From Cyclaneusma minus (taxonomy: Eukaryota; Ascomycota; Leotiomycetes; Marthamycetales; Marthamycetaceae): DNA of 64,000 bases. The notes under the pieces are model-generated. The model was not told where the DNA came from, did not search any database, and worked only from the letters and a program-made list of their open reading frames with translations. The stretch spans positions 186,001-250,000 of the forward strand of contig JAKZHN010000005.1 of NCBI GenBank assembly GCA_037179335.1, in the 5' to 3' direction. Made by a program: the position numbers and the translations under genes. Shown here piece by piece: positions 31,966-42,180 of this stretch (positions are counted from its first letter, which is position 1; every line of letters starts with the position of its first letter).

Positions 31966-32018
31966 AGCTTTCCTGTGGCGGTACCGCTGGTGCCTAAAGA
32001 CGACGTGCAACAAAACAC
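31966..32018 (-). repeat. inverted repeat arm
   Basis: This is the inverted match to the segment at about 31295-31342, as described there. Confidence 0.65.
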
Positions 32019-32251
32019 CTAAGGAGCCAACCCCTTGTGCCATGTCACATAGGCGATTTCACCTCACCACCATCTGTTTGGGCCGGACCCCTTGCATACC
32101 ACGGGCATGGATCAGGCACTCTTCTCTTCAGACCAAAGCTGTTTGATAAAGCCAGAAATGTCCCAAACAATCAGTCCTGCCAGTTCTACTTCGCTGTTCT
32201 CTCCCCTCAGACATAAGCTGCCGCACCTAGCATCTCCAATCCCCTCACCTA

Positions 32252-34014
32252 CTAAACATCCAGCTTAAACCCACCAACACAACCCTTCTGAAACAAGCCC
32301 TGCGGATCATACTTCCTACTTGTCTCCCTCAAAAACCGCCAATTCTCCTCCCCATACCCCTGAAACGGCTTCTGCCACCCAGCACAATAATTCAAATACC
32401 GGTACTGATGTCCCGTCCCCCTGTCCCCCGCAACCTTCTCAATCTGCTCAATAGTCCCGCGCATCGTCGTCTTCACGACCTCATCATCCTTACTCTCTCC
32501 CCAATTAACCGTAAAACTCACAATCACGAGTGGTTCGTCGAACCCAGCGTCGAAACCCATGGGGTTCGGGTCGCCTTTGCGCACCCATTCTGGTAACAGC
32601 GGCTGTAAGTTCAATGTCCATACCAAATCTTTCAGTTTTAGTGGACGGAGCTGCGCGATTGAGGAAGTGTAGGCGGCGTGTGCGGCGGCAATGGTCTCTT
32701 TGTCGTTTTTGATCGTGGTTGTGACGAAAGCTTGGCGTCTACCGGATGGGTTCAGGTTGTTCATTTCGTCGGTTGCGTCAGTTAGAGTGCGGATCTTGGT
32801 GCTGCTCCAAGCGCGCCAAAGTTTTCTAAAGCCCGCATTTTCCCAACATTCAGGCCATTTCTTGTCGCTTCCAGCGGTGGAAGAGGTGTAGGCTAGACTT
32901 GCAGAAAGGACCTGCAGGCTGAGTTGCTGCACGTAGGAGAAGCCGAGGATTGGACCGGCGGCGTGGTCGTCGAACTTCGTGGTCGGGGAGTGGGGATTTG
33001 CGTTGCTGACGAATGAATGGAAGGTGGAAAGTAGGCGGGGGCCTTCAAACGAGGGCATGTAGAGGAAGCCGGCCCAGATCTTGGGGGTGGAAGGGAAACT
33101 GCGGGCGGTGAAGAGGGTGACGATTCCGAAGTTGTTGGAGCCGCCTTTGAGAGCGCGCCAGAGATCGGGATTGGTGGTTGAGGAGGCGGTGGTGATGGTG
33201 CCGGATGCGAGGACGATTTCGTAGCTGATGATGTTGGAGCAGACGAAGCCGAAGCGGGGGGTGAAAAAGGAGAGACCGCCTGGTGGATATTAGCTGTTTG
33301 CTGAGAAACAACAAATAAGGGTTCCAGGTGAGAACCACGGTGAAATCTCTGGTAGAAGAAGGATGCAGGGGAGTGGTCACTGGTAGAATGTTCACCTCCT
33401 AAAGTCAAGCCACCTACACCGACAGCAGAATTTCGACCCCCGACTACGACAAGACCCTTTTCATCCAGAACTTTGGATACATCCATCCACTTAGCACCAG
33501 CTCCAATAACCACACTCGTTCCATCTTCCGAAGGTGTCACCTCGCGAAAGAGGCTGAGATCAATCAAAACTCCTCCGTTGATACTCGCAGCGCCCGCAAC
33601 TGGCGAATGACCCCCACCACGGACAGCAAATAGACCCTCATTCCTCGCCTCACCCCCTTGATTTTGCCGTTGATCATACTCGGCTTTGATGATAATAACT
33701 GCAGTGGACAGTTGACGGACATCACTCGGTCTTACAAAACATCCGGGCACTGCCTCTGTCTCCTGCTGAGCCCAGTAGGCATTCTGCGACTCATCAAACG
33801 CAGTGACATCTTGTGGCAAAACGACATTATCGGGCAATGCGGATTTGAGACGTTTGACAAGGGCAGTAGGTTCAGGAAAATCGCGGGAAGCTTTGGTCAG
33901 GGCAGACAGACGCGAAGCGCGTGGAATCAATGTGGCAGAGAGATGACGGACGATGACAGTGAAGCTGATGACGAAGATGGCTGTTGCGATAGACAAAAGA
34001 AGAGTAGAAGCCAT
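32252..34014 (-). CDS. FAD-linked oxidase, berberine-bridge-like (PCMH fold)
   Basis: Two exons (34014-33396, 33279-32252) encode 548 residues. An N-terminal hydrophobic segment (STLLLSIATAIFVISFTVIV) suggests a signal peptide or anchor. The FAD-binding PCMH domain follows: FVRPSDVRQLSTAV, FAVRGGGHSPVAGAASINGG (the His usually linked to the flavin), VVIGAGAKWMDVSKVLDEKG, and GVGGLTLGGGLSFFTPRFG across the splice. The BBE C-terminal element YRYLNYCAGWQKPFQGYG...LRETSRKYDPQGLFQ closes the protein. The second, cysteinyl flavin link of plant berberine bridge enzymes is not evident (Val where Cys is expected), so single attachment is likely. Such enzymes oxidise alcohols, sugars or secondary metabolites; the substrate is unknown. 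Confidence 0.88.
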
Positions 34015-34739
34015 GCCTCGGGCGATACCTGTTCGGAAACGACTGTCCTGAGTGTATGAAAAGAGAGAGAGTGGACTTCAGTCTCTCACTTACATTATTG
34101 AAAATTCTTGTTGATATCAAAGATTCGGTTGGTTTCCTTTACGAGCAGCTAGCAAGGGAGACTCGGAGCAGCTGCGCCTCTATTTGTAATCGAAATTGCG
34201 TCGCCCCTGTCCATCTCGACCAGGCAATTTACTCACCCTCACAGTCAGAGCTAATCCTTGCCCATTTCTTGATTCGGCGAAACAAATATCTGTGCAGGTG
34301 GTTTCTGGGTCGGGTTTGCTTGGGACAGAAGGTGATGATTCGAAGAGTGGTTGAGGAGTAAAAACAAGAGTGAGACGAGGTTTGGTCGTTCTGCAAGTGC
34401 GGTCCGATCACTGGAGGCGCTGACCAGGGGTGTGAGAACCGTAACTCCGAGATTTTCGGACTTAAGCCCCTGGGCTCCTGAACGACAGACAATCGATGCT
34501 TGGAGGATTGTGATCATTTTCTCCAAGCTGGCAAACATGAATTGTCGAATAAGACTGTCAATACTTCCATGATCTAGGGCCAAGACTCAGAGCCGAGTTG
34601 CACCTTGGTAAAGTATTCTCAAAGTGAAAAGCCTGATTCTGCTTTCTGAATGTTTCCCCAAACTCAGATCCAACGGCTTTGCTATGCCATAGGGACTTCC
34701 CATCGAGAATTGCAGAAACATGTGTTGGTTTCTACTTTC

Positions 34740-35070
34740 TAAGTGGATAAACTACAATTTCCTCAGCAAGCTGAGCCTCGGAGTCATCCGTCCAGGAACT
34801 AATTGCTTTCCGTTCTCTTTCTGGCCTCAAACTTGTCGTCTTGTGCGAAGCACCAATGGTATCTTGGCTCCCATCAGTTGTTGTCTGTCCAGTGACCTTT
34901 TCCAGAGCGCCAAGATATTTAGATCCCAAATGCGATAGCCAGGCTGGCCAAGGAATCTTCACATGGTTGAAGAACTTGCTGACGGTCGGCATACTGCACG
35001 CAGCAACGCCAGCAAACATTTCCACTTCCCTAGAAGATATCAGCACTGTGATGATAGTGGAGATCGGATG
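34740..35070 (-). pseudogene. C-terminal relic of PTH11/rhodopsin-like membrane protein
   Basis: The translated stretch SREVEMFAGVAACSMPTVSKFF followed by a hydrophilic tail resembles the seventh-helix region of the fungal rhodopsin-domain (PTH11-like) family, where E..VG..AAC.P is the usual pattern. The preceding acceptor (CTTCTAG) is intact, but I find no upstream exons with helices 1-6. This is either a decayed gene or a fragment. Confidence 0.35.
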
Positions 35071-35218
35071 GAACATTACGTTAATAGCAATACGTAGCCT
35101 ACGTTCCAAGTTCTGTCGACCATGTTCTCTTGGAGCTCGATACGCTATTACAAACTGGTTATAGAGGCGGCGGTAGCGCTGAGTGGCAAATGATCAGCTT
35201 CGTGCAGAGCAATTGGGA

Positions 35219-35325
35219 ACATTCAAAGTGACTGAAAATATTCAGTGCGACTTGGAATATCCAAGGTGATTTGGATTACCCTAAATAACTCGGGATATCC
35301 AGAGTGACTCAGAATATTGATCCCT
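35219..35325 (+). repeat. degenerate tandem repeat, 19-bp period (locus 4)
   Basis: Five consecutive 19-bp units are seen: ATATTCAGTGCGACTTGGA, ATATCCAAGGTGATTTGGA, TTACCCTAAATAACTCGGG, ATATCCAGAGTGACTCAGA and a partial unit. Period and orientation are as at 4733, 16012 and 19862. Confidence 0.75.
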
Positions 35326-35540
35326 CTACCCGGCAAAACCTCGGACGGGGAGATTATAACTAGTAGCGCAGCCGAGCTGCGAAGCGTGAGAAGCGGAGGC
35401 TAATGTAAGGCTCGATAACAAAAGCACTAACCACCAAGCCAGGTCCCGTAGGACGATAGCATTTCCATTTGTAGTTACATGCTACCCTCTCTGGGCCGCG
35501 TTGTAACGGGAGAAAAGCCCATGGCTTTCCTAAGGCCATG

Positions 35541-35632
35541 GCTCTCCCCGGGGAGTTAAACCCCGGACCTCTAGCTAATCAAGTTTGTCTAGAAGCTCAC
35601 CTCTTAACCACCAGGCTAAAAGAACTACGATA
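35541..35632 (-). pseudogene. tRNA-like sequence, probably a tRNA pseudogene
   Basis: An A-box-like stretch (TAGCCTGGTGGTTAAGAGG) and a good B-box (GGTTTAACTCC within a perfect CGGGG/CCCCG T-stem) are spaced like those of an intron-containing tRNA. The acceptor stem pairs only with three wobble pairs and an extra base, and no sensible anticodon loop forms. It is best read as a decayed tRNA. Confidence 0.4.
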
Positions 35633-35843
35633 TCAAGTTCAGACTTGATATGCTTGACTGACTCTATATGGAACACCACAGGCTCTCAACGAGCCAGTGC
35701 CGTAACACGCGTCCCACACGAGGTTTCTCATACGTTCTTCTTCTTCCCAAATCCCGGGCCCGAGTTTTAGCAAGTCCCGAAATCTCCTTCGAGCCTGACG
35801 CCTTAACTTGCCTCTTCGTTGGTCCGGACCGTAATCGCTCGCC

Positions 35844-36572
35844 TTAACTGGCCAAACCCATTCCCCGAGCATTTGCTTCCCAGATCGTCCGGTTACTCGA
35901 AACCAGCGCTAACTTGGCCTGAATTCCAAGATCCTTGTTGAACGAGCAAATGGTAACCTCCCCCACCTCCCTCAACAGGTGTCGCATGGGGAAGAACCAC
36001 TTGATTGAGATCGATAGTTGCTCCAGTGCTGGGAAAGCCCATAAAGCGATACCAATAAAATGACGAATATGATTCTCAAATGGTGATAATTCGATGTGGA
36101 TATGAGAAACGTTATTCAAAGCGCCGGTCTTCGTCAAAAACCAGAGTTTTGGAAAGAGGCTGTTCGCATTGTCGTAACTAGAACCGCTGCTACACAAAAA
36201 TGTTAGTCGCTGCCTTGGGCAATATTAGAAACGGACTCACAACTCCAATTTCCTAACCGTGCTCCAAGCGCTGGTAGACATGAGTAGGAGGTGCTTGAAG
36301 ATGCCGCCAGAGATTCGAAAAGCGAAGAGCTTCGTATAAAGTGCCAAGCACTGGTGATAGATATCTTTGTGGCCGCGCAAAGCTTTGATTATGCTAGGCG
36401 TTGTCCCCAATTTATGGCCAGCGAAGGCTCGCAAGAAGATGTCCTCCCGAATCTCTGGTGGCAAGCGTCGGAAGGCATTCGATCGAACGAACTTCGATTT
36501 CATGTCTTTGTCGTGATGAGGACTTACATGACCGATCACGACTCGTTTCGCGGATGCTTTGATGTCGTCCAT
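35844..36572 (-). CDS. 2EXR/F-box-like family protein, paralogue A (tail frameshifted)
   Basis: Two exons (36572-36241, 36189-35844) encode 225 residues. The N-terminal motif NAFRRLPPEIREDIFLRAF is the 2EXR/F-box-like start of many fungal proteins; TPSIIKALRGHKDIYHQCLALY follows. It is a paralogue of the gene at 37435: the intron sits at the same place (KNLE/RKLE, phase 2), and the C-terminal halves align (ALNNVSHIHIELSP with AFNNVSRLYIKISP). The frame stops at GMGLAS. The matching tail of paralogue B (ELVW...DARRVFREL) has a counterpart here in the next frame (EWVWPVK...RRRFRDLLK, about 35760-35872), so a frameshift has probably shortened this gene. Function is unknown. Confidence 0.6.
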
Positions 36573-37434
36573 TATTGACGTCCGAGATTGGGAAAGAAGA
36601 CTGGCGGTGTCACTGCACGTAGCAAAGTGCCAAGCGGAATGGAAGTTTTATGCGATTTTATTACAGGATGGGAATGGCTCGGCCATGGGTGGGGTCTGCT
36701 TGGGTCGAGCGGCTGGCGATAGGGCGAACCGTGAGTTGAATTCAGTTGGGAAGGGCTGAACCGACCCAACCCAACCATGGGTGCCCACGGATTGAGATCA
36801 GATAACCAAAGTATTATCTCCTGTTCTCCGAGTTCAAGCTGAACTTGTTCTCCTGAAGCGATTTCCCGTCGCACTCTACATGCACAATTCCCTCGATTTT
36901 CGGAAACTTTTCGTCTTCATAGACGAGTGAGTCTAACCTTACTTCCCTTGACAACATGCTCACTCTCCATCACTCTCGCCGTCGAAAGCAGACTCGTCGG
37001 AAGGTTCCTGCAATTCAGGATCAGTCTCATCGTGGACAGCCGTAGTAACCGATGGGACCGAATCTCTCAAAACAGTTTCTTCCTCAGATGCCAAAAAGTT
37101 CTGGAAGCTCTCCAAGCCTTACTCCTCAAATGAAGCAAGCTTTTAAAATCAGGATGGGTATGACCCATTAAGGCTCAAGCAGGCAGGGAGAATAGCTGCA
37201 TTGATTGTGGTGAGGAGAGAGAGAAGCTCTCTCCTCCATCGTGAAGCTATTCAGACTCTTGGCGCACTGGCCACCGCTAGCTGCCTGAGGCATCCAGGGG
37301 TCACCACCTTCCTCACCTACCTCTTCATCGACCTCCTCCTCCCCCACGCCAACCCGCTCCGTCTCACCAAGCGTCTCTTCGTCATCATGCTCATCCTCCT
37401 CCTCCGGACATCACATTGTCTTCCAACAAGCTTC
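36573..37434. other. intergenic spacer between paralogues
   Basis: Promoter side of paralogue A and 3' side of paralogue B. No other gene is seen. A CT-rich run lies near the B stop codon. Confidence 0.5.
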
Positions 37435-38353
37435 CTATCCATCGTAACTCCGTAGTTCACGAAACACCCTGCGAGCATCCACCTTGATATTGATTCTGGA
37501 CGTCTCCAACTCATTGCTAAGGGGTTGCTTCAATGGGTTGGCGATTAGCCAAACCAGTTCGTCGACCTCTGTTCCGGTCCAATGATCCCTGTCCGTCTCA
37601 TCCCATGCGCTCGATACTGACAGGAGCTTCGCATTGACTTGGAACAGCGAGTTTAGCCACGCAACAATGTCGTTGCGTAGCAGAGATGAGTGTCTGAGGT
37701 ACTGATGGAGGAAGCGCCAAGCATGTTGGTTGGTAGTGTACTTGGGCTTATCCAGATAGCTGAAGGAGAGGCATAATTGTTTCAAGGGCATGGAGGAGAG
37801 GAGGTCGGTGTCGAGCAAAAGGTTCACTTGCTCGTAATTAGGCGATATTTTGATATAGAGCCTGGATACGTTGTTGAAGGCCGATTGAATCGCCAGTCCG
37901 CTAAACGGATGTAGAACGGAATCGATCGACTCCGGATCCATCATGGAATTGAAATCTTCTTTGTAGATGTATTTGGAGGGTGTAGTACTATATATTTGAA
38001 TGGAGACGTTAGTCGCGCTCCGAAGAGAAGATCAAATGGGATAGGGTAAAAGAAGTGGGATAGCCATACAACTCCAGATTCTTGACTGTGGTCCAGACAA
38101 TGGGCGGCATCTCTGCGAGCTGAGCGAGATTGCTATCAGTGACCTGAAAGATACGGTCCTTCTTGTACGCTGCTAGGCACTCCTGATGTAACTCGGGGTC
38201 GGCGTGCAGAGCTTTAATTAAATCGAGCCCAGAAACAGCAACGCTTGCCAGGAAGATTAGCTCGCGAACTTCTGCTGGAAAGCGCCTCAGAGTGGATTCG
38301 GTATTCGGCAGATTGCCGGAGGGAGCAGGAACGATTTCCTTTGTGGGGGCCAT
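37435..38353 (-). CDS. 2EXR/F-box-like family protein, paralogue B
   Basis: Two exons (38353-38070, 37987-37435) encode 278 residues. The N-terminus contains TLRRFPAEVRELIFLASVAV, then LIKALHADPELHQECLAAYKKDRIF. The C-terminal half has NNVSRLYIKISPNYEQVN, LLRNDIVAWLNSLFQVNAKLLSVSSAWDETDRDHW and ends VDARRVFRELRSYDG. It is the best-preserved member of a four-copy local family on the minus strand. The N-terminal motif is of the kind found in fungal F-box/2EXR proteins, but I see no leucine-rich or other partner-binding domain. The role is unknown. Confidence 0.65.
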
Positions 38354-38739
38354 ATTGTATGGTGTGTATTCGGGAGTCTGCAGCAGAGCTTGGATATCCT
38401 TGTAAGTTGTGCGCGCTCGAAGGTTGGCGAAAGGAAAAGGAACAGGCGCAGAGAGCGGAGGACCTGCTAGGGCTTAAACCCTTAGCCCTATAGCGGGCGG
38501 TGGCGCGCTTAGTTTTGTTTACATTTTGCATGGCTCCGTAGTCTATACGGCAATGGTATTGGATCGGGGAATTGACAACATCTATACGGATTTACTCCTC
38601 GCTTCCAGCTTCATAGGAAAATGCTTCGATTTAAATGGCCGTCCCGAGTAATAACAGCTCTGCCACTGTCTCATCACGTGTACTCCACGTTATTAAGGAT
38701 CTCCCGACAACTGCTGTTTGTGATAGTCGATGTCACACT

Positions 38740-38905
38740 TGTGCCTCCCATAGTACAGCAGGGGACCAGAACGCAGAGCTTTGATCAGCTCCGTACCACA
38801 GACAGTAAAGTTTGCAAGGTGGATAGCCTTGCGGATCTCTCCTGGCAGACGTCGCAACAGGTTGTCTTGAGTATTTGGCGAGGGACGCAAGGGAAAGGAG
38901 TGACT
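38740..38905 (-). pseudogene. truncated N-terminal copy of the 2EXR-like family
   Basis: The translation NLLRRLPGEIRKAIHLANF, then CGTELIKALRSGP, matches the N-terminal part of paralogue B. The match fades after HKCDIDYHKQQ and there is no C-terminal half downstream. Confidence 0.6.
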
Positions 38906-39174
38906 GGCGGCCATCGTCTTTGTCTTTCTTGGCTTGCGCAGGACCTGGAGGGGAGGCATCGAGCTGCACAGTTGAAGGTGTCATTTTGTCGTTGGTGGAG
39001 ACCAGCTTACGAGGATTTGAAAAGAGTGAGTAGCTAGAGGTGCGCAAGCTGAAGCAAGGCGCAACGCACGACCGGGAGGATACGTAGGTCGAGGACGACT
39101 CGTCCTGGACGAGGCGTAGAGCTTTAGATCTTTGAGGTGGGAATGCGCCTGCGCGCGTGAGAGAGTAATTCAGG

Positions 39175-39820
39175 AGGGGAGATCGCGCAATACTCTGCGA
39201 GCGTCGATCTTCAGATTCACCCTCATCGTCTCCAGCTCGTTGCTGATGGGTCCCTTCAAGTTGCTTGCCACTGGCCAGACCAGCTTATCCACCTCGGTTG
39301 CGTTCCAGTGCTCTGGGTCGTCCTCGTCCTAAGCGCTCGAGACTGAGAGAAGCTTTGCCTTTGATCCTAGCAATGCGTTCAACCAAGCGACAACGTCGTT
39401 TCGAAAATGTGACAAATACAGTAGATACTGGCGGATAAAACGCAGGGCTCGCTGTGCTCTGTTATTGTAGAAATTTGGGCCTCTGATGGTGCGGTGTAAC
39501 CGTGAAAACTGAAAAGGAAAAGGAAAAAGACCAGGAAAGAATCGTGAACGTGCTAGGACTTCTATATACGGAGTACGGTCCGCTCAGCTATTTTGATCCT
39601 TGGAGACGTACTATCTAGGGTTGGTTAGCAGTCAGGAGTCAAGACGCAGATTGACTTTCACTGGAAAGAGCTTCTGCTTAAGTATTCGTTCGAGGCTCCA
39701 GCATGTAGTGGCAGTTCTGCTGACCTCTTAACACATGAACTCTGAACTGTTCACGAGATCCAGCCCACTATGCTTGTGCCAATCGGCATCACACTCGTGC
39801 CTCTCCCAGCAAATGGCTCA
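39175..39820 (-). pseudogene. decayed full-length copy of the 2EXR-like family
   Basis: The C-terminal part at 39175-39480 reads LRFIRQYLLY, FRNDVVAWLNALLGSKAKLLSVSSA, then a stop codon where paralogue B has Trp, then HWNATEVDKLVWPVASN and NELETMRVNLKIDARRVL. About 300 bp upstream, at about 39775-39815, a scrap reading ERHECDADWHKHSG matches the N-terminal half of the copy at 38740. The nonsense codon and the lost middle mark it as a pseudogene. Confidence 0.7.
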
Positions 39821-40374
39821 TGACTTCAAACAAGCAATAGCACGAACCTGACATCTTTAGCATAGCATCAAACCACCTCTAGCTGGCGAACCCAGCTCTG
39901 CTTGTCAAGGAAGCCTCGAGAATGCTCTTCGTAACCCTGCTAGCCGTCAAATCGGGACCAAGCATCTCTATTACTGTATGAGAAGCCGGGGGCGGAAAGG
40001 CCAAATAGCACCTCATGGTCCCAGGCCAACATCCAGAAAAGAAAATGAATAGTGGCAAAGGGTGGGTGCGGAGGTTTGAAGACTGTTCTCCTATTTCACC
40101 ATGGCGACCACGCTCACAACGCCCTCTGGGAACTGTTCCTGACTCGGGCAGTCCATCAATGACATCTGGAATACTCCTATTCGATTGATAAGCTCGACTA
40201 TGTCCTCGAGTTGCATGCATCGTTGCATTTGCAAACATGCCTAGCCAACCCAATTCATCCCTTACCACTGGTCCGGGTCGACCGTCGTGACCTCGGGCTT
40301 GGCTGTGGTATCAGCTGCTTCCTCGGTGGCACCACTCTTCTTCGCTTTGCCACCGGCCTTCGGTTTTGGAGCCT

Positions 40375-41743
40375 TCACAGGCTTCGCGACCGGCTTTCCT
40401 CTTCATCCTCATCTGCTGGTTCCTCCCCATCCTCTTCTTCCTCCACTTCCTTTTTAACTTTCTTCGCCTCATTTGCCTTCGCCTTGCCACCCGCCTTCGT
40501 CTTTGCAGCCTTCGAAGGCTTCTTGATCGGCTTCTCCTCGTCACCTTCATTTACTGCCTCCTCTTCTTCATCCTTAATTTTCTTTCCCCTACTCGCCATC
40601 ACTTTCTTATTCGGCCTCTCCTCCTCCTCCCCATCCCCCTCTATCTCTTCTTTCACCCTCTTCCCCTCCCCCGCCACCGGCCCCGTCTTCTTCTGCACAC
40701 TTGGCACAACCGCACTCGTCCTCCCGCCCACTGTAATATGAGTGATCTTCTCCCCATTCGGCAGCGTCTTCGGAGCATCTTTTTTCCCCTTTCCCCACCG
40801 ATGCTTAAACAGCCATTCTTCAGGAAACTGACTCGAATCTCCCAGGCAATCAACAGCTGTTTTGCACACATACAGAATGCTCGTATGCAGCTGTTTGAGT
40901 TGTGCATTGCTGAATGTATCGCTGTATTGTTCGGGGTGGAGCTTGGCATGATACATGATTTCATCACCGACCCAGTTTCCAATGCCGCTGATATTTGCCT
41001 GGTCCAACAGCAGAGCTTTCACAGGGACATGTTTCTTTTTCATTTTTGCAGTCAGCCATTCCAGTGTCAAGATATCTCTGTCAATAACCGGATCAGGTCC
41101 ATTCTCTTTCAGAGGCGTGGTGTTTCGGATCTCTTTCGCATCACAATCAACGAGTCTGATTCTGGCAAAGCGGCGCGAATCTGTGAAGGCTGCTTCGACT
41201 TTGGGCGTTTCTTTGGTTTCGAGGACGAATTTCCAGTATTTGGGTGGCCATTCCGCCTCGGCGGGTTCAAAGGGGTCTTTGTCGGGGTCCTTGTCTGTGT
41301 CTTTGGATTTGTAGTAGTAGGTCTGCTCGCCGCGGATATGAAACCATCCTGTCATGCCGAAGTGGAAAACCGGATGTGGTGGTTTGGAGAGGATCAACCT
41401 TTGGATATGTTAGTGCTTCCATCGTCTACAAAGAAATATCCGAATAAGAGACCACGGGACTCAATACACGTGAGAAGGGTAGAAGTAGTACCAGAAATAT
41501 TTTCCCTGCTGCCCAGCCTCCAACACCTTTTTCCCCAGCAGGGCCTTCTCAAAGGCGCCGGCGGAGCAGCCCACTTTGCCAAAGACATTTGCATCTTCTT
41601 GAGCTGTGACTTTGGCAATGGTCTTGCCGACGAGCGTTTTGCGCAGGAAATGGACGGTACGCGCAACTGAGTCATTGTTAGCATGATGTCAACGCGAACC
41701 GAGGGGGACATTGATAAGACTAACTCTCTGCAATTTCAGGCAT
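40375..41743 (-). CDS. Fpg/Nei-type DNA glycosylase (zincless-finger class)
   Basis: Three exons (41743-41725, 41666-41492, 41398-40375) give 405 residues. The protein begins MPEIAEIARTVHFLR; Pro2 and Glu3 are the catalytic residues of Fpg-family base-excision repair enzymes, which remove oxidised bases and cut the abasic site. The domain continues with GQQGKYFW, FHFGMTGWFHIRG, the H2TH region LLDQANISGIGNWVGDEIMYHA, and a zincless-finger end (ITHITVGGRTSAVVPSVQKK) rather than a four-Cys zinc finger. A long Lys/Glu-rich, probably nuclear, tail follows. The frame ends SRSRSL. In the next frame, a Lys/Pro-rich duplicate of the tail continues to VTTVDPDQW and a stop at 40262, so the true C-terminus probably lies there. 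PEX11 is divergent, 437 bp away. Confidence 0.88.
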
Positions 41744-42180
41744 TGTGACGGCTTGGCTTCTGAGGATTTAGATGATTATTTCGTCTCTTCAAGTTAAAGA
41801 GGTCAGAAACCTCCAAAGATGAAGAACAAAAATCGAGGGCAGACGTCGGAAGCTACAGGTAGCAGCTCGACGCGAACTAGAGGCGCGATATCACGTGTGC
41901 GGTATATTGATGCCTCAAGCGGAAGGCATCCATCCCAGATAACGCCAAGCCCCATCGGGCAAGTCGGCCGATTAACCTCGGCCCGCACCCGCCAGTCACA
42001 AGCCGGAGGTCACTTATCCTCTAACGTCGAGCTTCCCTCAACCTCAGTCTCACCTCGACTCCTCAAACACCCCTCTCCCCTAAAACCTCACTTTATCTGG
42101 GGACAAGCGCATTGTCCTCCCAATCCTCCGTACCACACCTCCATACCGCATCCATAGAAACTACAAAAAAAATCGCAACC
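41744..42180. other. divergent promoter region glycosylase / PEX11
   Basis: CT-rich sequence precedes the PEX11 ATG, typical of fungal leaders. TATCACGTG is present near 41890. No further gene. Confidence 0.5.

Larger units (their letters stand above)
30527..32251. other. 1.7 kb repeat-rich spacer
   Basis: No gene is supported. The spacer is built largely of diverged direct and inverted copies of one element carrying TCACGTGAC or TCACATGAC and TTTTGTTGCACGTCG, annotated below. Confidence 0.6.
34015..35843. other. 1.8 kb intergenic region with relics
   Basis: No intact gene is seen. The stretch holds a C-terminal relic of a rhodopsin-like membrane protein, the fourth 19-bp repeat block and a tRNA-like sequence, all listed separately. 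The last 200 bp next to the 2EXR-like gene encode, in another frame, what looks like that gene's lost tail. Confidence 0.45.
38354..40261. other. intergenic region with decayed paralogues
   Basis: Besides the two pseudogene pieces listed below, I see no gene. A minus-strand frame at 39879-40268 lacks any family signal and lies in the 3' flank of the DNA glycosylase gene. Confidence 0.5.

Noticed and set aside
39879..40268. 129-residue minus-strand frame after the glycosylase
   Set aside because: No conserved motif, no splice continuity; it overlaps the probable shifted end of the glycosylase tail.
40366..41670. 434-residue plus-strand frame opposite the DNA glycosylase
   Set aside because: It covers the glycosylase gene in antisense and crosses both of its exon boundaries without splice signals; Leu/Pro-rich shadow of a Lys/Glu-rich tail.
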